DNA of 53,168 nt, taken from Thauera sp. 28. GTDB lineage: Bacteria; Pseudomonadota; Gammaproteobacteria; Burkholderiales; Rhodocyclaceae. The notes under the pieces are model-generated. The model saw only the letters and a program-made list of their open reading frames with translations, ran no database searches and had not been told where the DNA came from. The position numbers and the translations under genes are program-made. The stretch is from the NCBI RefSeq assembly GCF_000310145.2, contig NZ_AMXA01000026.1, forward strand, positions 1-53,168, given 5' to 3'. This document shows positions 1 to 11,043 of this stretch, piece by piece; position 1 is the first letter of the stretch; each line of letters starts with the position of its first letter.

Positions 1-722
1 ATCGTCGGCGATATCGACCGCGCCACGGCCGAGCGCATCGCCGCCCGCCTCACCGAAGCCCTACCGCAGACCACAGCCGCCAGCCCGCCGCCGTCCCCCA
101 CCCCCACCCGCGCCCAGACTTTCCGCATCCCCCACCCTTCAGCCCAGGCCCACATCCTCGTCGGCCAGCCCGGCATGGCACGCGAGGATGCGGACTACTT
201 CGCGCTGCTGGTGGGCAACCACGTTCTGGGCGGCGGCGGCTTCGTGTCGCGCCTGACCCGCGAAGTGCGCGAGCAGCGCGGCTTCGCCTACAGCATCTAT
301 AGCTTCCTGTCGCCGCAACAGGTCGCCGGCCCCTTCCAGATCGGGCTGCAGACGCGCGGCAGCCAGGCCGACGACGCACTCTCGGTCGTGCGCCAGACAC
401 TCGACACCTTCATAGCCGAAGGACCGACTGCCGACGAGTTGCAGGCCGCCAAGGACAACCTGATCAACGGTTTCGGACTGCGCCTCGACTCCAACGCCAA
501 GCTGCTCGACCATGTCGCCATGATCGGCTTCTACGGCCTCGCCCTGGACTGGCTCGACACCTATCCAGCACACGTCGAGAAGGTCACCGTGGCGGCAGTG
601 CGCGACGCTTGGCAACGCCGCATCCGCCCGGATCAGCTCATCACCGTGATCGCTGGCGGCGACGGTGATCGCGCGCCGGATGCCGCTGCCACGCCGAGCG
701 CCGCGATAACGGACGGCGCCAA

Positions 723-726
<4 letters not shown>
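1..726 (+). CDS. M16 family metallopeptidase-like protein, C-terminal part (5' end outside the window)
   Basis: The reading frame is open from the first base and stops at TGA 724-726, so only the last 241 residues are seen. They match the second, non-catalytic half of M16 (insulinase/processing-peptidase-like) proteins. The segment SRLTREVREQRGFAYSIYSF carries the conserved R...GxxY pattern of the M16 C-terminal domain, followed by the usual helical repeat (LQAAKDNLINGF). The zinc motif HxxEH would lie upstream and cannot be checked. In many betaproteobacteria two M16 genes precede rsmD, the second often lacking the zinc site; this is probably that one, acting in the periplasm. The stop codon overlaps the rsmD start. 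Confidence 0.85.
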
Positions 727-2018
<1,292 letters not shown>

Positions 2019-2049
2019 GCCCCTTCTCGGCGGGCAGACGCTGAAAACT

Positions 2050-2079
2050 CGAATGGGCGAGCCGCGGCTCGCCCATTCG
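2050..2079. terminator. 30-bp perfect palindrome between convergent ferredoxin and GTPase genes
   Basis: A 14-base arm (CGAATGGGCGAGCC, 2050-2063) is followed after GC by its exact reverse complement (2066-2079), so all 30 bases form one palindrome. It sits between convergent genes and is followed by TCTTTG on the plus strand. A bidirectional transcription terminator is the simplest reading, although the T-tract is poor on both sides. Confidence 0.65.
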
Positions 2080-2098
2080 TCTTTGCGGCCGCATGCGC

Positions 2099-4096
2099 TC
2101 AGGCGACGGCGCGCCCCGCCTCCGTGTCGGCAGACTCCACCCGGGCCAGGCCAAGCGCGTCTGCGATCGCGTTCTCGTGCGCATCGAGGTCGGCGATGAG
2201 CGCCAGCACGGCCTGCTCGCCCTGCTTGAGCTCATCGACACGGCTCTCCAGCGTGTCGGTCGCCTCGTGGATGCGCTTCACGCTCTCAAGGCGGCGCTTG
2301 AGCTGGATCTGGTACTCGCGCACCTGGGTTTCCAGTGGCGACATGACTGCACGCAACCACTGCTCGACGTCGCGGTTGGCGATTTCGAACGTGCGGCGCG
2401 CCTGCACAGCCACGGTCTCGAAGAACTTCTGCGTGAGCGCGTGCTTCTCCGTCGTGACCAACACCAGCGCGGTATTGATCTGGCGATTGAAGGCCGCCTC
2501 GAGGCGGTCGATCTCCTTCTCGTAGCGTAACGTCGAGAAGCTCTCCGGCGGCGTCAGCTTGAGCCCGTGCTCGACGCTGAAGCGCTTGTACATGGCGTCG
2601 AGCATGCGCGTGATCTCGCCGATCTCTGCCGTCGACCGCTCCAGATTGGCACGCAAGTGTTTGAAGAAGCCCTCCATCGCCTCGCGCAGGCCGCGCGAGA
2701 AGGAGGATTCGAGCATGGCCTCGCGCGTGCGTCGGGTCTCGTCGCGCAATGCATCCAACCCCATGTGGGCAAGAAGGTTGTTGGTCAGGTTGGAGAACAC
2801 CGAGCGCACCGCGTAGTACTTCTGCAGGCCCTGCTCGAACTCCTCCTTTTCACTGCGGATCTTGCGCATCATGTATTCGATGACGCTCTGGTTCTTGCCG
2901 CGCAGGTCGGTGAGTTCCTGCAACTGCTCGCGCAGGCTGCCCAGGCGGGCCTCCAGCAGGCCGCGCGTGGCAGCGATGACCTCGTGCGTCTCGGCGAACA
3001 TGTCCTCGCGCACGATCTCCTGCTTGGTGGGCAGCAGGTCCTCGCTCAAGGCGCGCTCGAGCACGGGCACGCGGCTACGCTCGAGCAGCGCCGCATCGCC
3101 CTGGATGCGGGCCACCAGCCCCTTCTGCGCCGACACCGGGAAGACCGCGGCGGGCTCGATGCCCAGCGTATCGGCCACCGAATCGACCTGGCGCGCGATC
3201 TCGGCTTCGATCCGCGCCTCGTCGCGCAGGCCGTCCCACAGGCCATCGATCTTGTTCAGCACCACCATGCGACCGCGCTGGCGCTCCGCACCACCCTGCA
3301 CGTAGCTGCGCCATACGGCAAGGTCGCTCTGCGTCACCCCGGTGTCGGCCGCCAGAATGAAGAGCACGGCGTGCGCATTGGGCAACATCGACAGGGTCAG
3401 CTCGGGCTCGGCGCCGATGGCGTTGAGGCCGGGCGTATCGAGCACGACCAGGCCCTGCTCGAGCAGCGGGTGCGGGAACTGGATCACCGCATGGCGCCAG
3501 ACCGGAATCTCGACCAAGCCGTCGGCGCCGGGCTTGATGCCCTCCTCGCCCTTGACATCGACCGCGAAGCCGAGCGCGTCGGCTTCGGGCTGGCTGACAC
3601 GCTGGGTGTCGCCCACGCGTGCGAGCGCACGCTGCAGGCTGGGCGCATCGACCGCATCGAGCGGCAACACATGCCACTCCTCGGGATAACGCTTGAGCTC
3701 GCTGACCGGCGTCTGGCGCACGCGCGTGCCTATCGGCAGCAGCCTGAGCTCTGCCTTCGCCCCCTTGGACCACTGCAGCTCGGTCGGGCACATCGTGGTA
3801 CGCCCGGCGCTCGAGGGCAGGATGCGATCGCCATGGTCGGCAAAGAAGATGGCGTTGATGAGCTCGGACTTGCCGCGCGAGAACTCGGCAACGAAAGCCA
3901 CCGTGAGCTTGTCGTCACGCAGGCGCTCGAGCAGGTACTGCAGGCGCAGGTCGGACTGCGCGTCACCCACCTCGTTGCGCGTCAGCCAGCTGCGCAGGCG
4001 GGTCACCGCATCGCCTGCATTGGCGCGCCAGCGGGCGTAGGCGGAGAACTGTTCGGTCAGATCGGTCATCTGCACCCTCGTCGAGTGGGTTGCCAT
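2099..4096 (-). CDS. Dynamin-like GTPase family protein
   Basis: About 665 residues. The GTPase domain carries a G1 motif AEFSRGKSEL at about residues 70-79, a T-containing switch (TTMCPTEL), G3 LVVLDTPGLNAIG and G4 NKID. A long helical region full of heptads follows, with blocks such as RLGSLREQLQELTDL, as in bacterial dynamin-like proteins. These bind membranes and are implicated in membrane remodelling; the role here is unknown. The first G1 residue is alanine where most relatives have glycine, and the residue after GKS is E instead of T. The start ATG at 4096 has AGGA six bases upstream; ATG 4069 is an alternative. A longer open frame reaches into mutM but lacks family similarity. Confidence 0.85.
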   Translation of the reverse strand: MATHSTRVQMTDLTEQFSAYARWRANAGDAVTRLRSWLTRNEVGDAQSDLRLQYLLERLRDDKLTVAFVAEFSRGKSELINAIFFADHGDRILPSSAGRTTMCPTELQWSKGAKAELRLLPIGTRVRQTPVSELKRYPEEWHVLPLDAVDAPSLQRALARVGDTQRVSQPEADALGFAVDVKGEEGIKPGADGLVEIPVWRHAVIQFPHPLLEQGLVVLDTPGLNAIGAEPELTLSMLPNAHAVLFILAADTGVTQSDLAVWRSYVQGGAERQRGRMVVLNKIDGLWDGLRDEARIEAEIARQVDSVADTLGIEPAAVFPVSAQKGLVARIQGDAALLERSRVPVLERALSEDLLPTKQEIVREDMFAETHEVIAATRGLLEARLGSLREQLQELTDLRGKNQSVIEYMMRKIRSEKEEFEQGLQKYYAVRSVFSNLTNNLLAHMGLDALRDETRRTREAMLESSFSRGLREAMEGFFKHLRANLERSTAEIGEITRMLDAMYKRFSVEHGLKLTPPESFSTLRYEKEIDRLEAAFNRQINTALVLVTTEKHALTQKFFETVAVQARRTFEIANRDVEQWLRAVMSPLETQVREYQIQLKRRLESVKRIHEATDTLESRVDELKQGEQAVLALIADLDAHENAIADALGLARVESADTEAGRAVA

Positions 4097-4188
4097 GGAT
4101 ATTCCTGAAGGATAGCGGCGAGCACCGCCGTTTACAACGTGAAAAGCGCCTGCTGCGGACAGGAGGCGTGCCGCGGCCGACGAGCGAC

Positions 4189-5007
4189 CTAGTTGCGACG
4201 CTGGCAGCGCGGGCAGAAGTAGGTGGCACGCTGGGCGCTGACGATCCGCCGCACCGGCGTGCCGCACACCCGGCATGCCTCGTCGTCACGGCCATAGACG
4301 AAGTACTGCTGCTGAAAGTAACCCGGCTGGCCATCGCCACCGACAAAATCGCGCAAGGTACTGCCACCCGCGGCGATCGCCGCCTCCAGCGTCTCGCGCA
4401 CGGTACTGACGAGGCGTTCGCAACGCTGCTCGCCGAGCCGCCCGGCCACCTGGAGCGGATGGATGCGCGCCCTGAACAGGCTCTCGGAAGCATAGATGTT
4501 GCCGACACCGACAACCTTGTGGCTGTCCATCAGCACATGCTTGATCGGAGCACGCAGCCCACGCGTGACGCGGTACAGCCAGGCACCGTCGAAGCCGGCT
4601 TCGAGCGGCTCGGGCCCCAGACCGGCAAGCAGCCGGTGCCCGGACGCGGCACCGGGCTGCCAGAGCACCATGCCGAAGCGGCGCGGGTCGCGCAGACGCA
4701 AGGCCTGCGCACCGAACACGAAATCGACATGATCATGGACACCTGCGGGCTCATTCGCCTGCACCACGCGCAGGCTGCCGGACATGCCAAGATGCACGAT
4801 CACCGTACCCGTACCGAAATCGAACAGGAGGTACTTGGCGCGCCGCGTCACCGCCTGCAGCGTGCGCCCCCCCACCTGCGCGGCCAGGTTGTCGGGTACG
4901 GGTTCACGCAGGCGCGCATTGCGTACCACGACAGCGTTCAGGCAACGCCCTTCGACATGCGGCTGGATACCGCGGCGGGTAGTCTCGACTTCTGGCAGTT
5001 CGGGCAT
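4189..5007 (-). CDS. mutM: Formamidopyrimidine-DNA glycosylase (Fpg)
   Basis: A 272-residue protein starting MPELPEVETTRRG. After Met removal Pro-1 is the catalytic nucleophile and Glu-2 the acid. The conserved Lys is in RRAKYLLFDF, and GNIYASE and the H2TH region are present. The protein ends in a four-cysteine zinc finger (CRVCGTPVRR ... FCPRCQ). It removes oxidised purines such as 8-oxoguanine and nicks the abasic site. The start is fixed by the invariant MPELPE; the upstream extension in the same frame is not part of the protein. A Nudix hydrolase that may clean the nucleotide pool is encoded at 47.7 kb. Confidence 0.97.
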   Translation of the reverse strand: MPELPEVETTRRGIQPHVEGRCLNAVVVRNARLREPVPDNLAAQVGGRTLQAVTRRAKYLLFDFGTGTVIVHLGMSGSLRVVQANEPAGVHDHVDFVFGAQALRLRDPRRFGMVLWQPGAASGHRLLAGLGPEPLEAGFDGAWLYRVTRGLRAPIKHVLMDSHKVVGVGNIYASESLFRARIHPLQVAGRLGEQRCERLVSTVRETLEAAIAAGGSTLRDFVGGDGQPGYFQQQYFVYGRDDEACRVCGTPVRRIVSAQRATYFCPRCQRRN

Positions 5008-5246
5008 GAAGATGGGCTGGGCGAGGCGAAACCCCGTGACGGGAAGGGAAGGCGCAGCGGGCGGAGCACCCACATTCGCGGGCCGGGCGGTGCCAATGGC
5101 GCACGCTGCTTGCGAGCAGTGCATCGAACTGCATACCATGACGCGAACCGAATTCTAGATCAGCCCTCCAACCCGCGTCAGCCCGCACACGGCCCCGCAA
5201 CGCCGCGGCCCGCGCCGCATCGATCGAAGTCTGCCGGACCCTGCCC

Positions 5247-6965
5247 ATGAAGACCCACTTGAAGCGCCTTGCCCGATCAGTCTGCCTCGCACTCGCGCTG
5301 GGCACGGGCGGGACCGCCGTAGCAGCCAATGGCGACATCGTCGGCGGCGCACTGCCCGCGCAGGAACTCACCGCGCGCACGCTGTACCACTTCCTGCTCG
5401 CCGAGATCGCCGGCGCCCGCGGCGAAATCGGCCTGTCCGCCCAGCTCTACCTCGACCTTGCGCGCTCCACCCGCGACCCGCGCATCGCACGCCGAGCCAC
5501 CGAGATCGCAATGTACTCGCGCAACGTCCAGCTCGCGATCCAGGCTGCGCACATCTGGAGCGAAGTCGCGCCGGAGTCGGAGGAGGCCCGCCGCCTGCTT
5601 GCAAGCATCGCCGGGTCCGGGGAGGCACGCGACAGCATCGATCTCGACGCGGTGCAGATCCAGCTCGCGCGGGTGCTCGCCCAGTCGAGCGAGCGCCTGC
5701 CGCAGAACCTGCTCGGCCTCAACCGCACGCTCGCGCGCATCCCGGACAAGCAGGCCGCCAAGGAGATCGTGCAACGCCTCACCGAGCCCTACCTTGAAGT
5801 GCCTGAAGCCCATGTCGCACGTGCGCAGGCCGCCATGATCGCCGAGTCCCCGATGGAGGCCCTCGCTGCGGCCGACAGCGCGCTCGCACTGCGCCCGGGC
5901 TGGGAACCCGGCGTGCTGCTCAAGGCCCAGATCCTGCAACAGGCGGGCGCCGGCGCCGAAGCCATGCGCCAGCTCGAAGCCGAGGTCAAGCGTGCGCCCG
6001 AAAGCCGCAGCCTGCGCCAGGCCTACGCACGCGCCCTGGTCGGCAACCAGCGCTTTGCCGAAGCGCGTGCCGAGTTCCGCCACCTGCTCGTCGGCGCGCC
6101 CGAGGATGCCGAGCTGCACTATGCCGTCGGCCTGCTTTCGCTCCAGCTCGGCGAAGCCAGCGAGGCCGAGTCCAGCTTCCTGCGCGCCCTTGCCGCCGGG
6201 CACCTGCAAGCCGACATCATCCGCCTCCACCTTGGCCAGATCGCCGACGGACGCGGCGAGGGCGAACGCGCCCGCCAGTGGTTTGCCGATGTCAGCGACG
6301 AGGGACACCGCACCGAAGCCATCATCCGCAGCGCCCAGAGCCTGGCGAAGGAAGGCCGCCTGGATGAAGCCCGGACGCTGCTGCAGGCTGAAGCCGACGA
6401 ACCCGAGACCCAGCGCCGGCTGGTCCTCGCCGAGGTGCATCTGCTGCGCGACGCGAACCAGCCGGGCGAGGCCTTGCTGGTGATCGATGACGCCCTGCGC
6501 GAGACGCCCGACGATACCGACCTCCTCTACGAGTCGGCCATGCTGGCCGAGCGCCTCGACCGTATCGACCTGATGGAGACGCGCCTGCGCCGCATCATCG
6601 AGCTCGACCCCGAGCATGCCCACGCCCACAACGCCCTCGGCTACTCGCTCGCAGACCGCAACCTGCGCCTGGACGAAGCGCACGAACTGATCGAGCGCGC
6701 GCTCGAGCTCGCCCCCGACGACCCCTTCATTCTCGACAGCCTGGGCTGGGTACATTTCCGACGCGGCGACAAGCTGGCCGCGCTCGAGCACCTGGAGCGG
6801 GCCTACTCGATCCGCCAGGACGCCGAGATCGCAGCCCATCTCGGCGAAGTGCTGTGGGCGCTGGAGCGCAAGGACGCGGCCCGCCGCATCTTCGACGAGG
6901 CCTTGAGCGCCCACCCGGACAACCGCCTGCTCAACGACACCGCGCTGCGCCTGGGCGTGCGATGA
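5247..6965 (+). CDS. Tetratricopeptide-repeat protein, exported
   Basis: A 572-residue protein with an N-terminal signal peptide (basic KTHLKRLARS, hydrophobic stretch, AVA-A cleavage around residue 27). Helical repeats of TPR type follow. The clearest copies are near the C-terminus (HAHNALGYSLADRNLRLDEA, DPFILDSLGWVHFRRGDKLA). This fits the large TPR protein found upstream of lolB in many betaproteobacteria. TPRs are protein-interaction scaffolds, so a periplasmic or membrane-associated role is likely; the partner is unknown. The stop overlaps the lolB start (ATGA), which suggests a link with outer-membrane lipoprotein biogenesis, as inference only. Confidence 0.88.
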   Translation: MKTHLKRLARSVCLALALGTGGTAVAANGDIVGGALPAQELTARTLYHFLLAEIAGARGEIGLSAQLYLDLARSTRDPRIARRATEIAMYSRNVQLAIQAAHIWSEVAPESEEARRLLASIAGSGEARDSIDLDAVQIQLARVLAQSSERLPQNLLGLNRTLARIPDKQAAKEIVQRLTEPYLEVPEAHVARAQAAMIAESPMEALAAADSALALRPGWEPGVLLKAQILQQAGAGAEAMRQLEAEVKRAPESRSLRQAYARALVGNQRFAEARAEFRHLLVGAPEDAELHYAVGLLSLQLGEASEAESSFLRALAAGHLQADIIRLHLGQIADGRGEGERARQWFADVSDEGHRTEAIIRSAQSLAKEGRLDEARTLLQAEADEPETQRRLVLAEVHLLRDANQPGEALLVIDDALRETPDDTDLLYESAMLAERLDRIDLMETRLRRIIELDPEHAHAHNALGYSLADRNLRLDEAHELIERALELAPDDPFILDSLGWVHFRRGDKLAALEHLERAYSIRQDAEIAAHLGEVLWALERKDAARRIFDEALSAHPDNRLLNDTALRLGVR

Positions 6966-7582
6966 GCACTGCGCAGCCTGCACACCGCCGGCACGGCCGC
7001 CAGCGGCGCGTGCTGATCCTGGCTCTGGGCGCCAGCCTGGCGCTCACTGCATGCGCCCCCCTGCTCCCCTCATCGCCGGCAGGCGGCACGCCCGCGGCCG
7101 CGCGCACGGCATTGCCCGCCTTCCTGCTAGAAGGCCGCCTGTCGGCAAGCGACGGGGTGCAGGGTGCAAGCGGCAGGCTGGAGTGGCAGCACACACCCGA
7201 CGCCGATACGCTGGTGCTGCTGTCCCCGCTCGGCCAGATCGCCGCCCGCCTCGACAGCAGCGCTGAGGGCGCCCGCCTGAGCACCGCCGACGGCGCGATC
7301 ATCGAGGCCCCGAGCGCAGACCTGCTGCTTCCCCGGGTGTTCAACGTCGACATCCCCGCTGCGCGCCTGCGCCTGTGGGTGCAGGCAGTCACCGACGGCA
7401 GCGCCGAGGTGCGCCTGCGCGACACCGCCGGGCGCCCCGTACTGCTCATCGACCGCGGCTGGCGGATCGAGTACGCCGCCTATGCCGACGACAGCGCCCA
7501 GGCCCTGCCCACGCGGGTGGACATCTCCCGCGGCGATGCCCGCATCCGACTGATAGCCGATTCATGGACCATCCTGCCCTGA
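6962..7582 (+). CDS. lolB: Outer membrane lipoprotein insertion factor LolB
   Basis: 206 residues: basic N-terminus, hydrophobic segment and a lipobox LTAC, so the mature protein starts at a lipidated cysteine. The LolB core is recognisable: [20 protein letters not shown], then [16 protein letters not shown]. LolB receives lipoproteins from the periplasmic carrier LolA and inserts them into the outer membrane. It overlaps the TPR gene by four bases upstream and ispE by 19 bases downstream. The lolB-ispE order is common in beta- and gammaproteobacteria and supports the call, since LolB sequence conservation is low. Confidence 0.9.
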   Translation: MSTAQPAHRRHGRQRRVLILALGASLALTACAPLLPSSPAGGTPAAARTALPAFLLEGRLSASDGVQGASGRLEWQHTPDADTLVLLSPLGQIAARLDSSAEGARLSTADGAIIEAPSADLLLPRVFNVDIPAARLRLWVQAVTDGSAEVRLRDTAGRPVLLIDRGWRIEYAAYADDSAQALPTRVDISRGDARIRLIADSWTILP

Positions 7583-8463
7583 ACACCCCCCCCCTCCTCG
7601 GCACCGTTCTGCAAGCCGGCAAGCCGACCCAACTGCTGGGCTGCCCAGCGCCCGCCAAACTCAACCTCTTCCTGCACGTCGTCGGCCGTCGGCCCGATGG
7701 CTACCACCTGCTGCAGACCGCGTTCCGCCTGCTCGACTGGGGCGACACGATCGACCTGCGGCTGCGCACCGATGGCGTCATCCGGCGCACCAACGCCATC
7801 GCTGGCGTTGCCGAGGAACAGGACCTTGTCGTGCGCGCCGCACGCCTGCTTCAACAACGCACGGCCACCACCCTGGGGGCAGACATTACCCTGCACAAGC
7901 AACTACCCATGGGCGGCGGGCTGGGCGGCGGCAGCAGCGATGCAGCCACGACGTTGATCGCGCTCAACCGCCTTTGGCAAACCGGCCAGTCACGCGCGCA
8001 ATTGCAGACCATCGGACTCGAACTGGGCGCCGACGTGCCGGTTTTCGTCTTCGGCGAGGACGCCTTCGCCGAGGGCGTTGGCGAGCAGCTGCAAGCCCTG
8101 ACGCTGCCCTCGGCGTGGTACGTGATCCTGTCGCCAGGCGTCTCCATACCGACTGCAGAAATTTTTTCGTCGAAGGACTTGACGCGCAACACACCTCTCA
8201 TCAAAATGGCGGACTTCGCAGCAAGCACCACCCAAAACGACCTGCAGACAGTAGCCTGCAATCGTTATCCGGAGGTGCAAGAAGCGATCGACTGGTTGAG
8301 CACCTTTGCACCAGCCAGAATGACAGGCTCGGGCGCCTGCGTATTTGCGGAAGCACGCTCTGAAGAGCAGGCGGATCGCATCACGAAAAGTTGTCCGCCA
8401 CGCTGGAAAGCTTGGAAAGCGCGCAGTCTTGCTCGCCATCCGCTTTACGAGTGGTTACAATAG
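7564..8463 (+). CDS. ispE: 4-diphosphocytidyl-2-C-methyl-D-erythritol kinase
   Basis: 299 residues. The GHMP-kinase N-terminal motif [20 protein letters not shown] is followed by the ATP-binding glycine loop [18 protein letters not shown]. The C-terminal [11 protein letters not shown] motif is also present. IspE phosphorylates CDP-methylerythritol in the MEP isoprenoid pathway. The ATG at 7564 lies inside the end of lolB. Base composition falls in the last 300 bp, but the family match continues to the stop. Confidence 0.96.
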   Translation: MDHPALNTPPLLGTVLQAGKPTQLLGCPAPAKLNLFLHVVGRRPDGYHLLQTAFRLLDWGDTIDLRLRTDGVIRRTNAIAGVAEEQDLVVRAARLLQQRTATTLGADITLHKQLPMGGGLGGGSSDAATTLIALNRLWQTGQSRAQLQTIGLELGADVPVFVFGEDAFAEGVGEQLQALTLPSAWYVILSPGVSIPTAEIFSSKDLTRNTPLIKMADFAASTTQNDLQTVACNRYPEVQEAIDWLSTFAPARMTGSGACVFAEARSEEQADRITKSCPPRWKAWKARSLARHPLYEWLQ

Positions 8464-8508
8464 CGCCCGCCCTGCCAAGCGATCTGCATCGCGGGCGAAA
8501 AGGTTTCT

Positions 8509-8585
8509 TGGGGAGTCGCCAAGTCGGTTAAGGCACCGGATTTTGATTCCGGCATTCGAGGGTTCGAATCCTTCCTCCCCAGCCA
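8509..8585 (+). tRNA. tRNA-Gln, anticodon TTG
   Basis: A full cloverleaf is readable. The acceptor stem TGGGGAG pairs with CTCCCCA, followed by discriminator G and encoded CCA. The anticodon stem CCGGA/TCCGG encloses the loop TTTTGAT, giving anticodon TTG. The T-arm is GAGGGTTCGAATCCTTC. It lies between ispE and prs, the standard tRNA-Gln position in many betaproteobacteria. Confidence 0.95.
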
Positions 8586-8590
8586 GATGA

Positions 8591-8624
8591 CGACGGGCAG
8601 GCCATGGGCCTGCCCGAGTCGTTT
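8591..8624 (+). terminator. Intrinsic terminator after tRNA-Gln
   Basis: A nine-base stem GGGCAGGCC/GGCCTGCCC (8595-8603 and 8607-8615) with an ATG loop is extended by CGAC/GTCG across a GA bulge. TTTCT follows. It lies six bases after the CCA end of the tRNA. Confidence 0.7.
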
Positions 8625-8677
8625 CTGCGCGACAATTTTTATTCGCGCGTCGTTTAAACGGCTTCGGAGTAGCTGAA

Positions 8678-9628
8678 ATGCCCCACGGCAGCCTGATGGT
8701 CTTCACCGGCAACGCCAACCCCAAGCTTGGCGCCGATGTGACGCGACGTCTGGGTATCTCCCTCGGTTCGGCCACCGTCGGCCGCTTTTCGGACGGCGAG
8801 GTCAATGTCGAACTGCTCGAGAACGTGCGTGGCAAGGACGTCTTCGTCCTCCAGCCCACCTGCTCGCCGACCAACGACAACCTGATGGAACTGCTGGTGC
8901 TGGTCGATGCGCTCAAGCGCGCCTCTGCCGGCCGCATCACCGCTGCCATCCCGTACTTCGGCTACGCCCGCCAGGACCGCCGCCCGCGCTCGGCGCGCGT
9001 GCCGATCACGGCCAAGGTCGTCGCCAACATGCTGCAAGCCGTGGGAGTGCAGCGCCTGCTGACCATGGACCTGCACGCCGACCAGATCCAGGGCTTCTTC
9101 GACATCGCGGTGGACAACGTCTACGCGGCGCCGGTGCTGCTCGCCGACCTCGACAAGCAGAAGTACGACGACCTGCTCGTGGTCTCGCCCGACGTCGGCG
9201 GTGTGGTGCGCGCACGCGCCTTCGCCAAGCGCATGGAATGCGACCTGGCGATCATCGACAAGCGCCGCCCCAAGGCCAACGTGTCCGAAGTCATGAACAT
9301 CATCGGCGAGGTCGAAGGCCGCACCTGCGTGATCATGGACGACATCGTCGACACCGCAGGCACGCTGTGCAAGGCGGCTGCCGCGCTCAAGGAGCACGGC
9401 GCCAAGCGCGTGCTGTCCTACTGCACGCACGCCGTGCTGTCGGGCGCAGCCGTATCGCGCATCAATGATTCGGCGCTCGACGAGCTCGTCGTCACCGACA
9501 CCATCCCGCTGCGTGAGGACGCCAAGGCCTGCAACCGCATCCGCCAGGTCTCGGTCGCCTCCCTGCTCGCCGACACCATCCTGCGCATCAGCAACGAGGA
9601 ATCGGTGTCCTCGCTGTTCATGGAATAA
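8678..9628 (+). CDS. prs: Ribose-phosphate pyrophosphokinase
   Basis: 316 residues, the normal length for class I PRPP synthases. Key segments are [13 protein letters not shown] near the start, [22 protein letters not shown], the ATP flexible loop [18 protein letters not shown], the [12 protein letters not shown] histidine motif and the ribose-5-phosphate loop [11 protein letters not shown]. It makes PRPP for nucleotide, histidine, tryptophan and NAD synthesis; nadA in this window belongs to the PRPP-using NAD pathway. The start is followed directly by the conserved N-terminus. Confidence 0.97.
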   Translation: MPHGSLMVFTGNANPKLGADVTRRLGISLGSATVGRFSDGEVNVELLENVRGKDVFVLQPTCSPTNDNLMELLVLVDALKRASAGRITAAIPYFGYARQDRRPRSARVPITAKVVANMLQAVGVQRLLTMDLHADQIQGFFDIAVDNVYAAPVLLADLDKQKYDDLLVVSPDVGGVVRARAFAKRMECDLAIIDKRRPKANVSEVMNIIGEVEGRTCVIMDDIVDTAGTLCKAAAALKEHGAKRVLSYCTHAVLSGAAVSRINDSALDELVVTDTIPLREDAKACNRIRQVSVASLLADTILRISNEESVSSLFME

Positions 9629-9636
9629 GTCTTTCG

Positions 9637-9665
9637 CCCGTACGGCCCCGTGCCGTACGGGCTTT
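9637..9665 (+). terminator. Hairpin between prs and rplY
   Basis: The ten-base arm CCCGTACGGC (9637-9646) pairs with GCCGTACGGG (9652-9661) around a five-base loop, followed by CTTT. It could end or attenuate prs transcription before rplY. The short T-tract suggests partial read-through. Confidence 0.6.
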
Positions 9666-9718
9666 CACCGTCTTCGCCTGGTCGCGGGCGAAGACACTCT
9701 TCACTCAGGAGCAACACA

Positions 9719-10318
9719 ATGCAGATCGAATTCAAGGCCACCAAGCGTGACGCTCAGGGTACGGGTGCGAGCCGCCGCCTGCGTCGCGCCGGCCAGCTGC
9801 CGGGCATCATCTACGGCGGCGCGGGCGAAGTCAGCCTGATCACCATGGACCACAATGAGCTCTACCACCTGCTGCGCAAGGAAGCTTTCCACGCCTCCGT
9901 GCTGAGCATCGAGGTCGAGGGCGCCAAGGAATCCGTGGTGCTGCGTGACACCCAGTGGCACCCGTTCAAGCAGCAAGTGCTGCACATCGACTTCCAGCGC
10001 GTCGCTGCCGACCAGAAGATGCACCTGAAGGTGCCGCTGCACTTCGTCGGCGACGACGTCAGCCCGGCCGTCAAGCTCGGTGGCTGCATGATCTCGCACA
10101 CCATCAACGAAATCGACGTCCAGTGCCTGCCCAAGGATCTGCCCGAGTTCATCTCGGTCGACCTGTCCGCGCTGGAAGCCGGCCAGTCGGTGCACGTGTC
10201 GCAGATCAAGCTGCCGGCCGGTGTCGAGCTGGTGATGCACGGTGAAGGCGACCCCGTGGTCGCCACCGCGCTGCTGGTCAAGGGCGCTGCGACCGAAGGC
10301 GAAGGCGAAGCGGCCTGA
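9719..10318 (+). CDS. rplY: 50S ribosomal protein L25, long (CTC) form
   Basis: 199 residues. The N-terminal L25 domain ([27 protein letters not shown]) binds 5S rRNA. The C-terminal TL5/CTC extension contains [23 protein letters not shown] and the [20 protein letters not shown] block. The start is ATG 9719, preceded by AGGAG at 9707-9711; an upstream in-frame start would lie in the prs terminator. The prs-rplY-pth order is typical of proteobacteria. Confidence 0.96.
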   Translation: MQIEFKATKRDAQGTGASRRLRRAGQLPGIIYGGAGEVSLITMDHNELYHLLRKEAFHASVLSIEVEGAKESVVLRDTQWHPFKQQVLHIDFQRVAADQKMHLKVPLHFVGDDVSPAVKLGGCMISHTINEIDVQCLPKDLPEFISVDLSALEAGQSVHVSQIKLPAGVELVMHGEGDPVVATALLVKGAATEGEGEAA

Positions 10319-10357
10319 TCGGCCACAGCCCTGCCCGTACAGCCAAGGCCGACACTG

Positions 10358-11029
10358 ATGAGCACTGCGCCCATGCGCCCGCCTCGTCTGATCGTCGGCC
10401 TCGGCAACCCGGGCGCCGAATACTCCGAGACCCGGCACAACGCCGGGTTTTGGTTTTGTGAGCGGCTCGCCGACAAGTTCGGCGTACGCTTCTCGCACGA
10501 ATCACGCTTCCACGGCCTGGTCGCCAACGCGCGCGAAGCCGGCATGTGGCTGTTGATGCCACAGACCTACATGAACCGCTCCGGCCAGGCCATTGGTGCG
10601 CTGGCGCGCTTCTACCGCATCGAACCGGCCGAGATCCTCGTCATCCATGACGAGCTCGACGTGCCGCCCGGCCAGCTGCGCCTCAAGTTCGGCGGCGGCC
10701 TCGGCGGCCACAACGGACTCAAGGACACCTCCGCCCACCTCGGCACCAACGACTACTGGCGCCTGCGCATCGGCATCGGCCACCCTGGCGACCGCAACGA
10801 GGTGGTCAATTTCGTGCTCAAGCCGGCACGGCGCGAAGAGCAGCAGCTGATCGACGAGGCCATCGACAAGGCGCTCGCGGTCTGGCCGCAGATCCAGCGC
10901 GGCGAGCTCAATGCCGCCGCCACCAGGCTCAACGCACGCCCCGCGCCGCCCAAACCTCCGAAGTCGCCCAAGCCCCCCGGGCCACCCGCAGCCGTCGGCT
11001 CGGACGAGCCGCCCGCAGGGGACGGCTGA
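10358..11029 (+). CDS. pth: Peptidyl-tRNA hydrolase
   Basis: 223 residues. It begins with RLIVGLGNPGAEYSETRHNAGF, which includes the catalytic histidine in TRHNAGF. QTYMNRSG, HDELDVPPG and GGHNGLKD follow, all hallmarks of bacterial Pth. It frees tRNA from prematurely released peptidyl-tRNA. It ends in a proline-rich tail of about 30 residues (APPKPPKSPKPPGPP) beyond the usual domain, probably disordered. A second ATG six codons in is possible. Confidence 0.95.
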   Translation: MSTAPMRPPRLIVGLGNPGAEYSETRHNAGFWFCERLADKFGVRFSHESRFHGLVANAREAGMWLLMPQTYMNRSGQAIGALARFYRIEPAEILVIHDELDVPPGQLRLKFGGGLGGHNGLKDTSAHLGTNDYWRLRIGIGHPGDRNEVVNFVLKPARREEQQLIDEAIDKALAVWPQIQRGELNAAATRLNARPAPPKPPKSPKPPGPPAAVGSDEPPAGDG

Positions 11030-11043
11030 GGCCCTGATCGCGC

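Noticed and set aside
2567-4108. 513-codon plus-strand frame opposite the dynamin-like gene
   Set aside because: Low-complexity, His/Gln/Ala-rich translation without motifs; the minus-strand protein has all GTPase motifs.
4097-4276. 60-codon N-terminal extension of the dynamin-like protein
   Set aside because: It overlaps the end of mutM and encodes Arg/Ala-rich sequence without similarity; good ribosome-binding sites precede the internal starts.
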